Assembly: GCA_038363005.1 (NCBI GenBank)
Contig: JBBQBI010000028.1
Coordinates: 1-58,182, forward strand
Direction of reading: 5' to 3'
Source: JAKOWB01 sp038363005
GTDB lineage: Bacteria > Pseudomonadota > Alphaproteobacteria > Kiloniellales > JACOMY01
DNA: 58,182 bases
Shown: positions 8,606 to 18,206 of the stretch, one piece after another
Layout of the letters: each line of letters starts with the position of its first letter
How positions within the stretch are numbered: the stretch's first letter is position 1
Program-made: the position numbers and the translations under genes
The notes under the pieces: model-generated
The model's input: the letters and a program-made list of their open reading frames with translations, nothing else
Databases searched by the model: none
Told to the model about the DNA's origin: nothing

Positions 8606-9934
8606 TCAAGCGGGGTGCCGAGGCCGTCCGACCGAGGCATAGCGGAAGCCGAGAGCCGCCATCTCTTCGGGATTCCAGATATTGCGCAGGTCGGCCACCA
8701 CCGGCTGGCGCAGCAGAGACTTCACCCGCTTCAAGTCAAGGCCGCGGAATTCGTTCCATTCGGTGACGATCACCAGTGCATCGGCGCCGCCCAGCGTCTC
8801 GTAGGCGGTGTCGCACCAGACCACGCCGTCGAGCAGCTTCTTCGCCTCGCCCATGCCTTCGGGGTCATAGGCGCGGATCACCGCGCCGGCCGCCTGCAGC
8901 GTGGGGATGATCTCGAGCGACGGGGCCTCGCGCATGTCGTCGGTGTTGGGCTTGAAGGTCAGGCCCAGCACCGCCACCGTCAGGCCCTGGACGCTGCCGC
9001 CGCAGAGCTGGATGACCTTTTCGGCCATGCGCTTCTTGCGCGCGTCGTTGACCTCCACCACCGTTTCGATGATGCGCATGGGCGCGCCGGCCTGCTGCGC
9101 CGTACGCACCAGCGCCAGCGTGTCCTTGGGAAAGCAGGAACCGCCGTAGCCCGGCCCGGGGTGCAGGAACTTGCGGCCGATGCGCCCGTCCAGGCCGATG
9201 CCCTTGGCGACGTCATGCACGTCGGCGCCCACCACCTCGCAGAGATCGGCGATCTCGTTGATGAAGGTGATCTTGGCCGCCAGGAAGGCATTGCCGGCGT
9301 ACTTGGTGAGCTCCGCCGTCTCGACCCCGGTAAAGAGGATCGGTGTCTCGATCAGGAACAGCGGGCGATAGAGCCGGCGCATGGTCTCGCGCGCCCGCGC
9401 GCCGTCGGCGCCGATCACCACGCGATCCGGCCGCATGAAATCGTTGATCGCCGAGCCTTCGCGCAGGAATTCCGGATTGGACACCACGTCGAAATCGCGC
9501 CCCTGCGCCAGGTCGGGCCGGGTCTCGGCGATGATGCGTGCGACTTCGCGCCCGGTGCCCACCGGCACGGTCGACTTGGTGACGATCACGGCATAGCCGC
9601 TCAAGGCCTCGGCGATCTCGCGCGCGGCGCCGTGCACGAAAGACAGGTCGGCGTGGCCGTCACCGCGGCGCGACGGCGTGCCGACGGCGATGAAGACCGC
9701 CTCGGCCCCCTTGACCGCCGCCTTCAGGTCGCTGGTGAAGGACAACCGGCCGGCCTTCACGTTGTTGGCCACCAGTTGGTCGAGCCCCGGCTCGAAGATC
9801 GGGATCTCGCCCCGCAGCAGGCGATCGATCTTCGCCGTGTCGCGATCGACGCAGACCACGTTGGTGCCGAACTCGGAAAAGCAGGCACCGGACACCAGGC
9901 CAACATAGCCGGTGCCGATCATGGCGATCTTCAT
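8606..9934 (-). CDS. ugd: UDP-glucose 6-dehydrogenase
   Basis: Oxidises UDP-glucose to UDP-glucuronate with two NAD+. The 442-residue product has an N-terminal Rossmann motif GTGYVGLVSG (G7-x-G9-x-x-G12). The central domain carries KYAGNAFLAAKITFINE, and the catalytic cysteine loop is YGGSCFPKD (C267). The C-terminal UDP-binding domain has VLGLTFKPNTDDMREAPS. All diagnostic features of bacterial UGD are intact. It lies 33 bp downstream of galU and 15 bp upstream of the phosphohexomutase. Confidence 0.96.
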   Translation of the reverse strand: MKIAMIGTGYVGLVSGACFSEFGTNVVCVDRDTAKIDRLLRGEIPIFEPGLDQLVANNVKAGRLSFTSDLKAAVKGAEAVFIAVGTPSRRGDGHADLSFVHGAAREIAEALSGYAVIVTKSTVPVGTGREVARIIAETRPDLAQGRDFDVVSNPEFLREGSAINDFMRPDRVVIGADGARARETMRRLYRPLFLIETPILFTGVETAELTKYAGNAFLAAKITFINEIADLCEVVGADVHDVAKGIGLDGRIGRKFLHPGPGYGGSCFPKDTLALVRTAQQAGAPMRIIETVVEVNDARKKRMAEKVIQLCGGSVQGLTVAVLGLTFKPNTDDMREAPSLEIIPTLQAAGAVIRAYDPEGMGEAKKLLDGVVWCDTAYETLGGADALVIVTEWNEFRGLDLKRVKSLLRQPVVADLRNIWNPEEMAALGFRYASVGRPRHPA

Positions 9935-9967
9935 GCCCTAGATACTCCTTCGAACTCTCGGGCCGTT

Positions 9968-10843
9968 TCAGCGCTTGGCGTAGCGCGCCAGGATCTCCAG
10001 CGCGTCGCCCCGCAGGTCAGGGCGCGACAGCGCGAAGGCCACGTTGGCCTCAAGGAAGCCGGCCTTGGAACCGCAGTCGAAACGCGTGCCCTCGAAGCGC
10101 AAACCATGGAAAGGAATGCGGCCGATGGTGAGCGCCATGGCGTCGGTGAGCTGGATCTCGCCGCCGGCGCCCTTCTCCTGCTTGTCGAGCTCGGCAAAGA
10201 CCTCGGGGTGCAGGATGTAGCGGCCGATGATGGACAGCGTCGAGGGCGCCACTGCCGGCGCCGGCTTCTCTACCAGGCCCTTGGCTTCCGCCAGGGTGCC
10301 GTCGTCGGAGATCACGTCGAGGATGCCATAGCGGTTGGTGTGCTCGCGCGGCACGTCCATCACCGCCACCAGGTTGCCGCCGGTCTCGGCATAGACATCC
10401 ATCATCTGCGCCAGGCAGGGGCGATCGGACAGCACCAGATCGTCGGCCAGCAGCACGGCGAAGGGCTCGTCGCCGATCAGATTGCGCGCGCACCAGACAG
10501 CATGCCCCAGGCCCAGCGGCTCGATCTGCCGGGTATAGGCGATGCGGCCGGGCTTGGGCACGATCATCTCCACCAGCGCCAGTTCGTCCTTTTTGCCGCG
10601 CGCCGCCAGGGCCTCCTGCAGCTCGAAGGAATGGTCGAAGTGGTCCTCGATGGCGCTCTTGCCGCGGCCGGTGACGAAGATCAGCTCCTCGATGCCGGCC
10701 GCGCGCGCCTCTTCCACCGCGTACTGGATCAGCGGCTTGTCGACGACCGGCAGCATCTCCTTGGGCAGCGCCTTGGTGGCCGGCAGAAAGCGGGTGCCAA
10801 GGCCACCGACCGGGAAGATCGCCTTGCGAACGCGACGGCGCAT
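9968..10843 (-). CDS. galU: UTP--glucose-1-phosphate uridylyltransferase
   Basis: Makes UDP-glucose from UTP and glucose-1-phosphate. The 291-residue protein begins with the nucleotide-binding signature KAIFPVGGLGTRFLPATK and PKEMLPVVDKP. Further on come EEARAAGIEELIFVTGRGK, LGLGHAVWCARNLIG and VEKPAP, all typical of GalU. It is the first gene of the operon that continues into ugd and the phosphohexomutase. The 98 bp upstream, before the histidine kinase stop, must contain the operon promoter, but I see no clear -35/-10. Confidence 0.96.
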   Translation of the reverse strand: MRRRVRKAIFPVGGLGTRFLPATKALPKEMLPVVDKPLIQYAVEEARAAGIEELIFVTGRGKSAIEDHFDHSFELQEALAARGKKDELALVEMIVPKPGRIAYTRQIEPLGLGHAVWCARNLIGDEPFAVLLADDLVLSDRPCLAQMMDVYAETGGNLVAVMDVPREHTNRYGILDVISDDGTLAEAKGLVEKPAPAVAPSTLSIIGRYILHPEVFAELDKQEKGAGGEIQLTDAMALTIGRIPFHGLRFEGTRFDCGSKAGFLEANVAFALSRPDLRGDALEILARYAKR

Positions 10844-10941
10844 GGGCAGGGTTTCCTTGTTTGCAGAAGCGCGGCGGAGCTATGCCACAGCCCCTCCGGC
10901 CAGACAAGGCAAGCACCCGGCCAGAGGCGCTGTGGAGGGCG

Positions 10942-13347
10942 TCAGACCCTGACCGTCCCTTGATCCAGCGCGGCGCGGACGGCTTCGGCAAACTGTCGGC
11001 GATTGAAGGGCTTGCGCAGCAATGGCAGGCCGGTCGGCGGCCCGCCGCCGGCGGCCCGCTCGCCGCTGTAGCCCGACATCAGCAAGATGCGCACCGCGGG
11101 TTTGGTGCGCTGTGCAATGGCCGCCAGCTGCTGGCCGCTGATCCCGCCAGGCATCACCAGGTCGGTTAGCAGCAGGTCGATGCCGGGCGTGGCTTCGAGC
11201 AGCGGCAGTGCCGAACGGCCGCAGTCCGCCGCGACCACGCGGTATCCCAGTCCCTTGAGCAGCAGGGCGACAAAATCCCGCACCGTGGGCTCGTCCTCCA
11301 CCAGCAGCACGGTTTCCAGGCCGCCCTGGGTCTTGGCCGGCAGCGCCGGCGACGGCGTCGGCGCCAGCGGCTGGCGCGGCACGGCGTTCAGCAGCAGTCG
11401 TATCGTGGTGCCCTGCCCAGGCTCGCTGACGATGCTGACATTGCCGCCGGACTGCGCGGCGAAGCCGTAGACGGAGGAGAGGCCGAGGCCGGACCCCTTC
11501 CCCACCTCCTTGGTGGTGAAGAAGGGTTCGAAGGCCCTGGCCTGTACGTCGGGCGACATGCCCTCGCCGTCGTCTGCCACGGCGATCTCGATCTGCTGGC
11601 CCAGCGCGCCTTCCAGGCCTTGCAGGTTGGTGCTCCATCCCCGCACGGCGCGCGTGGAAATGGTGATGTGGCCGCCCTGCTCCATGGCATCGCGGGCGTT
11701 CAGCACCAGATTCAGCAAGGCGGTACCCAGCTGCCCACGATCGACCAGGGCGGGCGGCAGCGCTTCGGCCAGTGCCAGCGTCATCTCGACATTCGCGGGC
11801 AAGGCGCGGCGCAGCAGGTCATGGGTTTCGGCGATCATCGCATTGATGTCGACGTCCGTCGGGCGCAAGGCCTGGCGCCGGGCGAAGGCCAGCAGGTGGC
11901 GGGTCAGCGTCGAGCCGCGCTCGGCCGCGTTGACGATCAGGTCGGCCAGCGCCCGCGCCTCCGCCGGCACCGAGTTGTCGGCCGACAGCGTCTCGGCATT
12001 GCCCAGGATCACCGTCAAGAGGTTGTTGAAATCATGCGCGACGCCACCCGTCAGCTGGCCCACGGCCTCCATCTTCTGCGCCTGGCGCAGCCGCTCGCCG
12101 GCCTCGCGCAACTGGGTGATGTCGAGTGACACGCCGGAGATCGCCTCGACGCCGCCGAAGTTGACCTTCTCGGCGGTGACCGCGGCCCAGAAGGGCTTAC
12201 CGTCCGGCCCGCGATAGCAGATCTCCAGACCGTCGACCCGGCCGTCGCGCAGGAAGGTCTCACGGAACAGCGCACGATGTTCCTCGATAAAATAGAAGGG
12301 GCCGTCGCGCAGGTTCGAGATGCCGGGCTTCAGACCCAGCCAGCGCTGCGCCGCGGCGTTGGCGAAGATCACCAGGCCGTCGACCAGCCGCGTGACCGCC
12401 AGGGGCACCGGCAGGGCCTCGACCGCGAAGCGCATCTGTTCGCGCCGACGCTCCAGTTCCTGCGCGGTGGCGCGCTGTTCGGTCAGGTCGACGGCAATGG
12501 CCACCAGATCGCCGCCGACGGGGGCCTGCTCCAGCCAGCTGAGCGACAGCGACAGCGGCAGCTCCTGGCCGCGTTTGGTGCGGCCATTGACCTCGAAGGG
12601 TCCGGCGCCCGGTTCGCGGCGCAGCCGCTCGCGCAGCTGCAGCAGCTGGTCGGGGGCCAGCACCGGATTGAGCCGCCCCACGGCTTCGCTGGCGCTCCAG
12701 CCAAAGGTCTTTTCCGCCGCCGCATTCCACAGCGTGATGCGCCCCAGGCGATCAAATACGAAGAGCGGCAGGTTGACCGAGTCGAGCACCCGGACCAGCG
12801 CATCCTTGGAGCGCCGATGTTCCTCTTCGACCCGCTTCTGCTCGGTCACGTCGTGGACGATGCCGACAGTGTAGAGGTACTCGCCAGTTGCCGTGCGCAC
12901 GACGTCGGCGGCTTCGCGGATATGGCGCAGGCGACCCTGCTTGGTGAAGATCCGCGCCTCGAGGCTGTAGCCGCGCCCGGCCCTGGCAGCGGCCTCGCAC
13001 ACCGCCCGGTAGTGGGTGCGGTCGTCCGGATGGACGTGGGTATAGACCTGCTCCAGGTTGCCCAGCTCCGCCCGGTACTCGGCCACGGTCATCTCGTGGA
13101 TGCGCGCCAGCTCCTCCGAGCAATAGAGGCAACGGTCCTGCAGGTCGTCCCAGATCCAGTGGCCCAGTGACGCCAGGTTGGCGGCACGGCGCCACAGGTG
13201 TTCCTTGAGCTGCGGCTCGTCAAAGGCGAGCGGCCGGGCCGAATCGGGCAGGGACGTCAAGGGATCGCTGTCGTTCGCCACCTCTGCGACGGTCTCCCAC
13301 ACTGTAGAACCAGCCCTAGGCGGCTCGCCAGCTACGCGGCTTGCCAC
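10942..13347 (-). CDS. Hybrid sensor histidine kinase with three PAS domains and a C-terminal receiver
   Basis: A cytosolic hybrid kinase of 801 residues from a GTG start. PAS 1 (about 55-175) includes LGHWIWDDLQ and ends IVHDVTEQK. PAS 2 (185-295) and PAS 3 (305-415) follow, each ending with a DLTE/DITQ-type motif. The H-box is GGVAHDFNNLLTVI with phospho-acceptor H438, the HWE-like 'AHDFNN' type common in orphan hybrid kinases. The ATPase has an N-box NLVLNARDAM and DDGEGM. The receiver (about 665-800) has TDLVMP with D729. No membrane span or signal peptide is visible. No cognate regulator is adjacent. The coding N-terminus and upstream DNA carry a 12-bp direct repeat (CTACGCGGCTTG near 13332 and 13348), which makes the exact start uncertain. 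Confidence 0.92.
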   Translation of the reverse strand: MASRVAGEPPRAGSTVWETVAEVANDSDPLTSLPDSARPLAFDEPQLKEHLWRRAANLASLGHWIWDDLQDRCLYCSEELARIHEMTVAEYRAELGNLEQVYTHVHPDDRTHYRAVCEAAARAGRGYSLEARIFTKQGRLRHIREAADVVRTATGEYLYTVGIVHDVTEQKRVEEEHRRSKDALVRVLDSVNLPLFVFDRLGRITLWNAAAEKTFGWSASEAVGRLNPVLAPDQLLQLRERLRREPGAGPFEVNGRTKRGQELPLSLSLSWLEQAPVGGDLVAIAVDLTEQRATAQELERRREQMRFAVEALPVPLAVTRLVDGLVIFANAAAQRWLGLKPGISNLRDGPFYFIEEHRALFRETFLRDGRVDGLEICYRGPDGKPFWAAVTAEKVNFGGVEAISGVSLDITQLREAGERLRQAQKMEAVGQLTGGVAHDFNNLLTVILGNAETLSADNSVPAEARALADLIVNAAERGSTLTRHLLAFARRQALRPTDVDINAMIAETHDLLRRALPANVEMTLALAEALPPALVDRGQLGTALLNLVLNARDAMEQGGHITISTRAVRGWSTNLQGLEGALGQQIEIAVADDGEGMSPDVQARAFEPFFTTKEVGKGSGLGLSSVYGFAAQSGGNVSIVSEPGQGTTIRLLLNAVPRQPLAPTPSPALPAKTQGGLETVLLVEDEPTVRDFVALLLKGLGYRVVAADCGRSALPLLEATPGIDLLLTDLVMPGGISGQQLAAIAQRTKPAVRILLMSGYSGERAAGGGPPTGLPLLRKPFNRRQFAEAVRAALDQGTVRV

Positions 13348-13410
13348 CTACGCGGCTTGGTTGTCACCGCACAGCTTCAGCATAGCATATGCCGACATTC
13401 AAGACCGGCC

Positions 13411-14091
13411 TTAGTCGAGCAGCAGATCCTTGGCCTGGTTCAGCTTGGCCGCCATCCAGGTGGAGCCACCGTGATCGGGATGCAGCTTCAGCATTAGGCG
13501 ATGATGCGCCGCCTTGATCTCCGTCGACGAGGCGCCGGCTTCCAGGCCCAGGATCTGCAGTGCCTCGGCATGGGTCATGCCGCCCGGCGCCGCTGCCGGC
13601 GGCGCCGCGGCGCGCCATTCGGGATGTGCACGGTCGAGCCAGGCCTCAAGCAGCGCCAGTGACTGCGCATCGCCAACCACTTCGGCCCGCAGCTCCAGCG
13701 CCTCGGCCAGGGTCAGGCTGGCCAGGCTGCGCCCGGCGAAGCGGCCCTGCAACACCTCGCCGTCGGCCGCGCCGCTGGCATGGTCCAGGGTCATGGACAG
13801 GAAGGCCGTCCGCACGCCGCTGGCCTGGCCATAGCGACGCCCCTGCATGCCGGCCCGCCAGCGCGCCAGGAGCGAGGGCCAGGCCTTCCACAACACCACC
13901 GCCAGGATGGGGAACAGGCTGGCCAGCGCCGCCCGTCCGACAAATAGCAGATAGAGGCCGGCGGCGACGGTGACGATCACCGCGCTGATCTTCAGGGCGC
14001 TGGCCACCTGGCCGGGTTCAGCACGGCTGTACCAGCGGGCGATCAGCAGCACGCCACCCAGCAGGGCGAGGCCAAGCAGCAGTGCCGGCAT
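13411..14091 (-). CDS. Membrane-anchored J-domain protein
   Basis: 226 residues with two or three N-terminal membrane spans (about 1-17, 30-50 and 53-70) and a C-terminal J-domain. The J-domain (about 168-226) contains HRLMLKLHPDHGGSTW, with the HPD tripeptide at about 204, needed to stimulate DnaK ATPase. The middle part (LTLAEALELRAE) is a short helical region common to this alphaproteobacterial group. The layout resembles TIM14/DjlA-like co-chaperones that recruit DnaK to the membrane. Its start codon overlaps the stop of the VWA gene by 1 bp (TGATG), so the two are translationally coupled. Confidence 0.85.
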   Translation of the reverse strand: MPALLLGLALLGGVLLIARWYSRAEPGQVASALKISAVIVTVAAGLYLLFVGRAALASLFPILAVVLWKAWPSLLARWRAGMQGRRYGQASGVRTAFLSMTLDHASGAADGEVLQGRFAGRSLASLTLAEALELRAEVVGDAQSLALLEAWLDRAHPEWRAAAPPAAAPGGMTHAEALQILGLEAGASSTEIKAAHHRLMLKLHPDHGGSTWMAAKLNQAKDLLLD

Positions 14092-14810
14092 CAGCGCACC
14101 TGCCGGGTCAGTTGCAGCGCCGCGCCGCCCTGGCGTTCGCCATAGGACAGCATCGCCGGGCGGCCGCCGGCGGCATAGGCGGCGACAGCGCCCAGCAGCG
14201 CCTTCAGCTGCTCCGCGCTGCCGGCGTCGAAGGCACAGCAGGCGCCGCCGCTGAGCTTGGCGACCTGTTCGAAGGCCAGGCGCACGCGGGGATCGCGCCC
14301 CTCCTGGAACAGGAAGCAGGGCAGACCCAGCAGCCCCAGCTCGCCGGCGGCGTCGCCCAGGTCATCGATCGCCTCCTCCATCGCGTCGCCGACGAAGACC
14401 AGGGCGTTCACCCGCGCCTTGCGGCTTTCCTTCGCGGCGTGCCGCAGCACCCGCTGGATCTGCGTGTGGCCGGCCAGGCAAGAGACGCTGGTCATCCGCC
14501 GCAGCAGCGCCGCGGTGTCGGTCATCCAGGGGCTGGCGCGGCATTCGCGGTGGCCGCGATAGAACACCAGCTGCACCGCCAGGCCACCCAGGCCGGCCGC
14601 AGCCTGGAACATTTCGCCCTGCAGATGGCTGGCCTGGTCCCAGGTGGGCTGCCGCGAGGCAGTGGCGTCGAGCGCAAAGATCAGCCGCCCGCCGGCACCG
14701 GCCGGCTGCGGCGTCGCCTTCAACTGGTCGAGAAAGGCAGCTACCTCGTCGCGCGCACTCACCGCGCCACCACCATCCCCGCTGACCACTGGAGCCTTCT
14801 TGTCCTGCAT
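14091..14810 (-). CDS. VWA-like domain protein
   Basis: 239 residues from the ATG at 14808-14810 (MQDKKAPVVS); the frame is open further upstream but carries no recognisable sequence. The von Willebrand A fold is suggested by LIFALDATASRQ (a DxTxS MIDAS-like metal motif near residue 45) and VNALVFVGDAMEE later. No signal peptide or membrane span is seen, so it is probably cytosolic. Coupling to a membrane J-protein suggests a chaperone-linked assembly role, but that is inference. It is divergent from the large exported protein. Confidence 0.78.
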   Translation of the reverse strand: MQDKKAPVVSGDGGGAVSARDEVAAFLDQLKATPQPAGAGGRLIFALDATASRQPTWDQASHLQGEMFQAAAGLGGLAVQLVFYRGHRECRASPWMTDTAALLRRMTSVSCLAGHTQIQRVLRHAAKESRKARVNALVFVGDAMEEAIDDLGDAAGELGLLGLPCFLFQEGRDPRVRLAFEQVAKLSGGACCAFDAGSAEQLKALLGAVAAYAAGGRPAMLSYGERQGGAALQLTRQVR

Positions 14811-14974
14811 GGCTATCAAGATAGGACGTCGGCCGGTCGAGGACGAGGGCGCAGGTCGGCAATGCGGCACGATTGCCAAGGCCGGGCCCCGACTGTCATC
14901 GTCACATGCCCCCGGACGCGGGGCCTGGGGTCGGGCGAACCCCGGCAGGCCAGCCCAGGTCCGGAGGCTCTTCC

Positions 14975-17900
14975 ATGGTGCGCACCTTCGCAGCGGCGCG
15001 GCTGCTGACTCTCGCCCTGCTGGTGCTCGCAGTGCTGGCCGGCGCGCAGCCCGCCGCGGCCGACTGCCCCCTGGACTCCGGCGCCTGGGGCGGCGGCTTC
15101 TTCATGCAGGTGGAGACCAGCGACCAGATCCAGACCAGCATGAACCTGGGCACCGCGACGCGCACCACGGCGCTGATGCAGCTGGAGGTCGCGGAAGACT
15201 GTTCCATCACCGGCAGCTTCAGCGAAGCAGTGAACCAGGTCGCCGTGGTGTTGACCGGCGATGTGCCCTTCCAGGGCCTCTGCAACATTCCGCTGCGCTA
15301 CAGCCTGATCGAGGGTCGCGCCCTGGTGACGGCCGATGGCACGGCCATGCTGGCACTCGTCGTCGGTGTGAAATTCAGCTCAAAGGAAGCGGTGTGCCTG
15401 GGCGACCTGGCCGACATGGCGGCGCCCTTGATCGAGGAAGCGGAGAAGTACGCAGGGGCCGTGCCGGAACGCCGCAACTATCGGCTCATCATCACCTATG
15501 ACGATGGCTATGAGGTTTCCGGCGACCGCTCACTGCAGGATCCAGCAACGCAGCGCCAGGTGCATGACCTGGAGCAGAACGGCATCGACCACAGGGAGAC
15601 CTACAAGTGGATCCTCTACCGCGGCGGCATCCCGCAGGTGCCGCCACCGCCGCCGCCCAAGGAGGAAGAGGACAAGGGCGAGCCGCCCGACATCAGCGAC
15701 GTCCGCGGCCGGCTCGGCGAGTATTTCCTCGAGGGCATCCACCTGGTGGTCAACGACTTCAGCGCCACGGTGGACTGGCTGGATGGCGAGCCCGGCAGCG
15801 TGACCTTCTCGATCGACAGCGACACCACCTATGGACAGGGTGGGCCCAGCGACTACACCGCGCCGATGCAGATCTCGCAGCTTTCGGCCGGCGGGCACCT
15901 GCTGACCGTGCTGGCGACCAATGCCAAGGGCGCGCAGCGCGACGCCATCAAGTCGATCCGCATGCTACTGGTGCCGGAGTGGGCCAAGTCCTATGAGCTG
16001 GCGGCCAGCGACCAGGGCGACTGGGTGCTCTACAGCGGCAAGGGGCAGCTACCGCAGACGCCGCTGCAGTTCGGCATCCAGGTCCCCAGCTACGTCCCCT
16101 ACCTGGGCGGCCTTTGGGGCCTTTCGCCGACGCTCTTCGGGCTGGAACTGAACGCCACCTCGGCCGGCGGGCTCAGCAACGGCGTGCTCACCGCCAGCGG
16201 CAAGCTGGGCGTCGCCGGCAAGGAATCCCCCATCACGCTGCGCGAGGATTCCTATGCCCGGACCCGCATGCTCCCGACGGAGCTGCTGTTCGACGACGGG
16301 CTGCTCAAGCTGGAGGCCGCGCCCTTCAGCTTCACCAAGCGCCTGGCGCTGCTCGACGTGATCCCCGGCGCAAATGTGCTCTATGACCTGCCGGTGGTGG
16401 GCAGCGCCTTGAAACAGTTCCAGCCGGCGCTGTTCGAGGCCACCATCGCCGCGACGCTGGGCGGCGAGCTGCCGCTGGGCGTGGTGAACGATCGCATCGA
16501 CCTGACCGGCGGCACGCTGATCAGCGGCGTCACGCTGACCGCCGCGGCGGGCCCCAGTGTCGGCGTCGCCTTCCTGCAGCTGATCGGCCAGGCGGCCGGC
16601 AGCCTGACGGTACAGGTCTCGCCCAGCGCCAAGATCACCGACTGTTCGCTGCTGGCCAGCTTTTATGTGCGCTATGGCGCCTTCGGCTATGGCGGCACCT
16701 TCCCCAACCCGCCACGCGAGATCGCGCTGACCAGCTGCAGCCAGTTCGCCGCCCTGCCGGGTGGCACGCGCCTGGCCCATGGACCGCTGGGCATCGCGGT
16801 GCCTTTGCCGGAACCGGCGCTGACCCTGGCACAGAGCGACGTGCCGGCGCCGCCGACCCTGCTGCCGCGGCCAGCCGACTGGCTGCCCGAGGCCGTGACC
16901 GGCGCAACGCCGACGCCGGACGCCACGGGAGCCCTAACCCTGGTGCAGCACGTCAACGCCGCGCTGGCGGCACCGGCGCTGGCAGCCGATGGCCGCGGCA
17001 GGCTGGCGCTGGCCTGGATCGCCGAGGACCCGGCGCTGCCGCGCCCCACGGCTTGGCAAATACGGCTGCGGCTGTTCGACGGCCAGCAGTGGGGCAACCC
17101 GATCGCGCTGGGCGCGGCCGGGCCCAACTATGCCCCAGCGGTGGCCTTCGATGGCGCGGGCGACCTGCTGGTGGCCTGGGTGCAGGGCCCGGCCACCACG
17201 TCGGCGACGCTGGACGCGGCGCTGCTCGACGGCATGGAGATCGCGTCTGCCTACGTCATTGGCGGCGGCGCCAGCGTGACGCTGCTGCCGATTACCAGGG
17301 ATGCGCGGCCGGACAGCAACCCACGACTCGCCAGCGGCCGCGACGGCACGGTCTGGCTGGCCTGGCAGGCCCATGCGCCGGGCCACCTGGCGATCGACGA
17401 GACGGCACCAGGCCAGCTCATGGCGGCGCGCTGGCTGGGCCAGGCCTGGTCGGCCCCGCAGGTGGCGAGCGAGCGCCTGACCGGCGGCGTGTCCTGGGAC
17501 CTCGCGGTGCTGGAGGGCGAACGCGCCTTGCTGGCGGCGCGCCTCGGCGACGGTCCGGCGCTGCTGCAGCACGACGCCGCCGGTTGGCGCACGCAGCCGC
17601 TGGCCGAGGCGCCAGCCGACGCGGCGCTCGCCGCGACCTACGGTGCGCAGGATCAGCCGCTCGCCGCCTGGTCGGCGCTGGGCGGCGCGCGCAACGGCGA
17701 AGGAGCGCTGCTGCCGGCGACCGCTGGCGGAATCGTCACCGGTTTCGACGGCGCAAGTGGCAGCACCAGCGCCTGGGCCTACCGCGACGGACGGCTGGTG
17801 GGTCTCTCGGCGACGGACAGTACCAGGACCCTGCTGCTGCGGGATGCCGAGGGGCTGACGCTGTTGGCCAACGACACGAACCGCGCGCAGTTTCCCGGCG

Positions 17901-18064
17901 ATCCGGTGGCAACTGCCACACTGGGTCCCGCGGGTTATGGCTTCCTCGCCGCCTCGCCCGATGCGAAGGGCGGCTGGAGCGTGGTCTGGGCGGCGCCGGC
18001 GGCGGACGACCCGCTGGGCGCGCAGGGCGACCTCAAACTGACGCGCGTGTCAGTGCCGCAGTGA
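14975..18064 (+). CDS. Large exported protein, Ig-like and propeller-like regions, unknown function
   Basis: 1029 residues from the ATG at 14975, preceded by GGAGG. The signal peptide (LLTLALLVLAVLAGAQPAAA) is cleaved near AAA-DC. A Cys-containing N-terminal domain (about 30-230) is followed by a PPPPPP-KEEEDKGEPP linker near 265. Next is a segment that reads like an Ig or Big domain (VTFSIDSDTTYG...LSAGGHLLTVLATNAKG). The middle part is beta-rich. The last 340 residues show repeated 'LALAWIAE', 'LLVAWVQG', 'VWLAWQAH' and 'PLAAWSAL' strands like a beta-propeller of the BNR/sialidase kind. No catalytic motif, sorting signal or transmembrane anchor is visible. It may be a periplasmic or secreted binding protein. 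The function is not recognised. Confidence 0.8.
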   Translation: MVRTFAAARLLTLALLVLAVLAGAQPAAADCPLDSGAWGGGFFMQVETSDQIQTSMNLGTATRTTALMQLEVAEDCSITGSFSEAVNQVAVVLTGDVPFQGLCNIPLRYSLIEGRALVTADGTAMLALVVGVKFSSKEAVCLGDLADMAAPLIEEAEKYAGAVPERRNYRLIITYDDGYEVSGDRSLQDPATQRQVHDLEQNGIDHRETYKWILYRGGIPQVPPPPPPKEEEDKGEPPDISDVRGRLGEYFLEGIHLVVNDFSATVDWLDGEPGSVTFSIDSDTTYGQGGPSDYTAPMQISQLSAGGHLLTVLATNAKGAQRDAIKSIRMLLVPEWAKSYELAASDQGDWVLYSGKGQLPQTPLQFGIQVPSYVPYLGGLWGLSPTLFGLELNATSAGGLSNGVLTASGKLGVAGKESPITLREDSYARTRMLPTELLFDDGLLKLEAAPFSFTKRLALLDVIPGANVLYDLPVVGSALKQFQPALFEATIAATLGGELPLGVVNDRIDLTGGTLISGVTLTAAAGPSVGVAFLQLIGQAAGSLTVQVSPSAKITDCSLLASFYVRYGAFGYGGTFPNPPREIALTSCSQFAALPGGTRLAHGPLGIAVPLPEPALTLAQSDVPAPPTLLPRPADWLPEAVTGATPTPDATGALTLVQHVNAALAAPALAADGRGRLALAWIAEDPALPRPTAWQIRLRLFDGQQWGNPIALGAAGPNYAPAVAFDGAGDLLVAWVQGPATTSATLDAALLDGMEIASAYVIGGGASVTLLPITRDARPDSNPRLASGRDGTVWLAWQAHAPGHLAIDETAPGQLMAARWLGQAWSAPQVASERLTGGVSWDLAVLEGERALLAARLGDGPALLQHDAAGWRTQPLAEAPADAALAATYGAQDQPLAAWSALGGARNGEGALLPATAGGIVTGFDGASGSTSAWAYRDGRLVGLSATDSTRTLLLRDAEGLTLLANDTNRAQFPGDPVATATLGPAGYGFLAASPDAKGGWSVVWAAPAADDPLGAQGDLKLTRVSVPQ

Positions 18065-18131
18065 GGAAGGAACCTTCCGCAGCCTCGATGCCTTTTGTGA
18101 AGGAGAACACAATACATCACAGGAGACCGAC

Positions 18132-18206
18132 ATGCCCATTATCCTCTGGCTTCTCGGCGTCCCGCTGAGCCTCGTCCTGCTGCTGCTTGTGGTCGGCGTC
18201 CTCTAG
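18132..18206 (+). CDS. 24-residue single-span membrane peptide
   Basis: ATG at 18132 with AGGAG 6 bp upstream, stop TAG at 18204-18206. The peptide begins MPIILWLLGVPLSLVLLLLV and ends VGVL, a bare transmembrane helix with a Pro near the middle. It resembles very short 'MPIILWLLG(I/V)PL' proteins often left unannotated in proteobacteria; I recall these only as a pattern. Its stop overlaps the convergent mipZ stop by 4 bp. It sits 67 bp after the large exported protein and could be on the same message. Function unknown. Confidence 0.6.
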   Translation: MPIILWLLGVPLSLVLLLLVVGVL

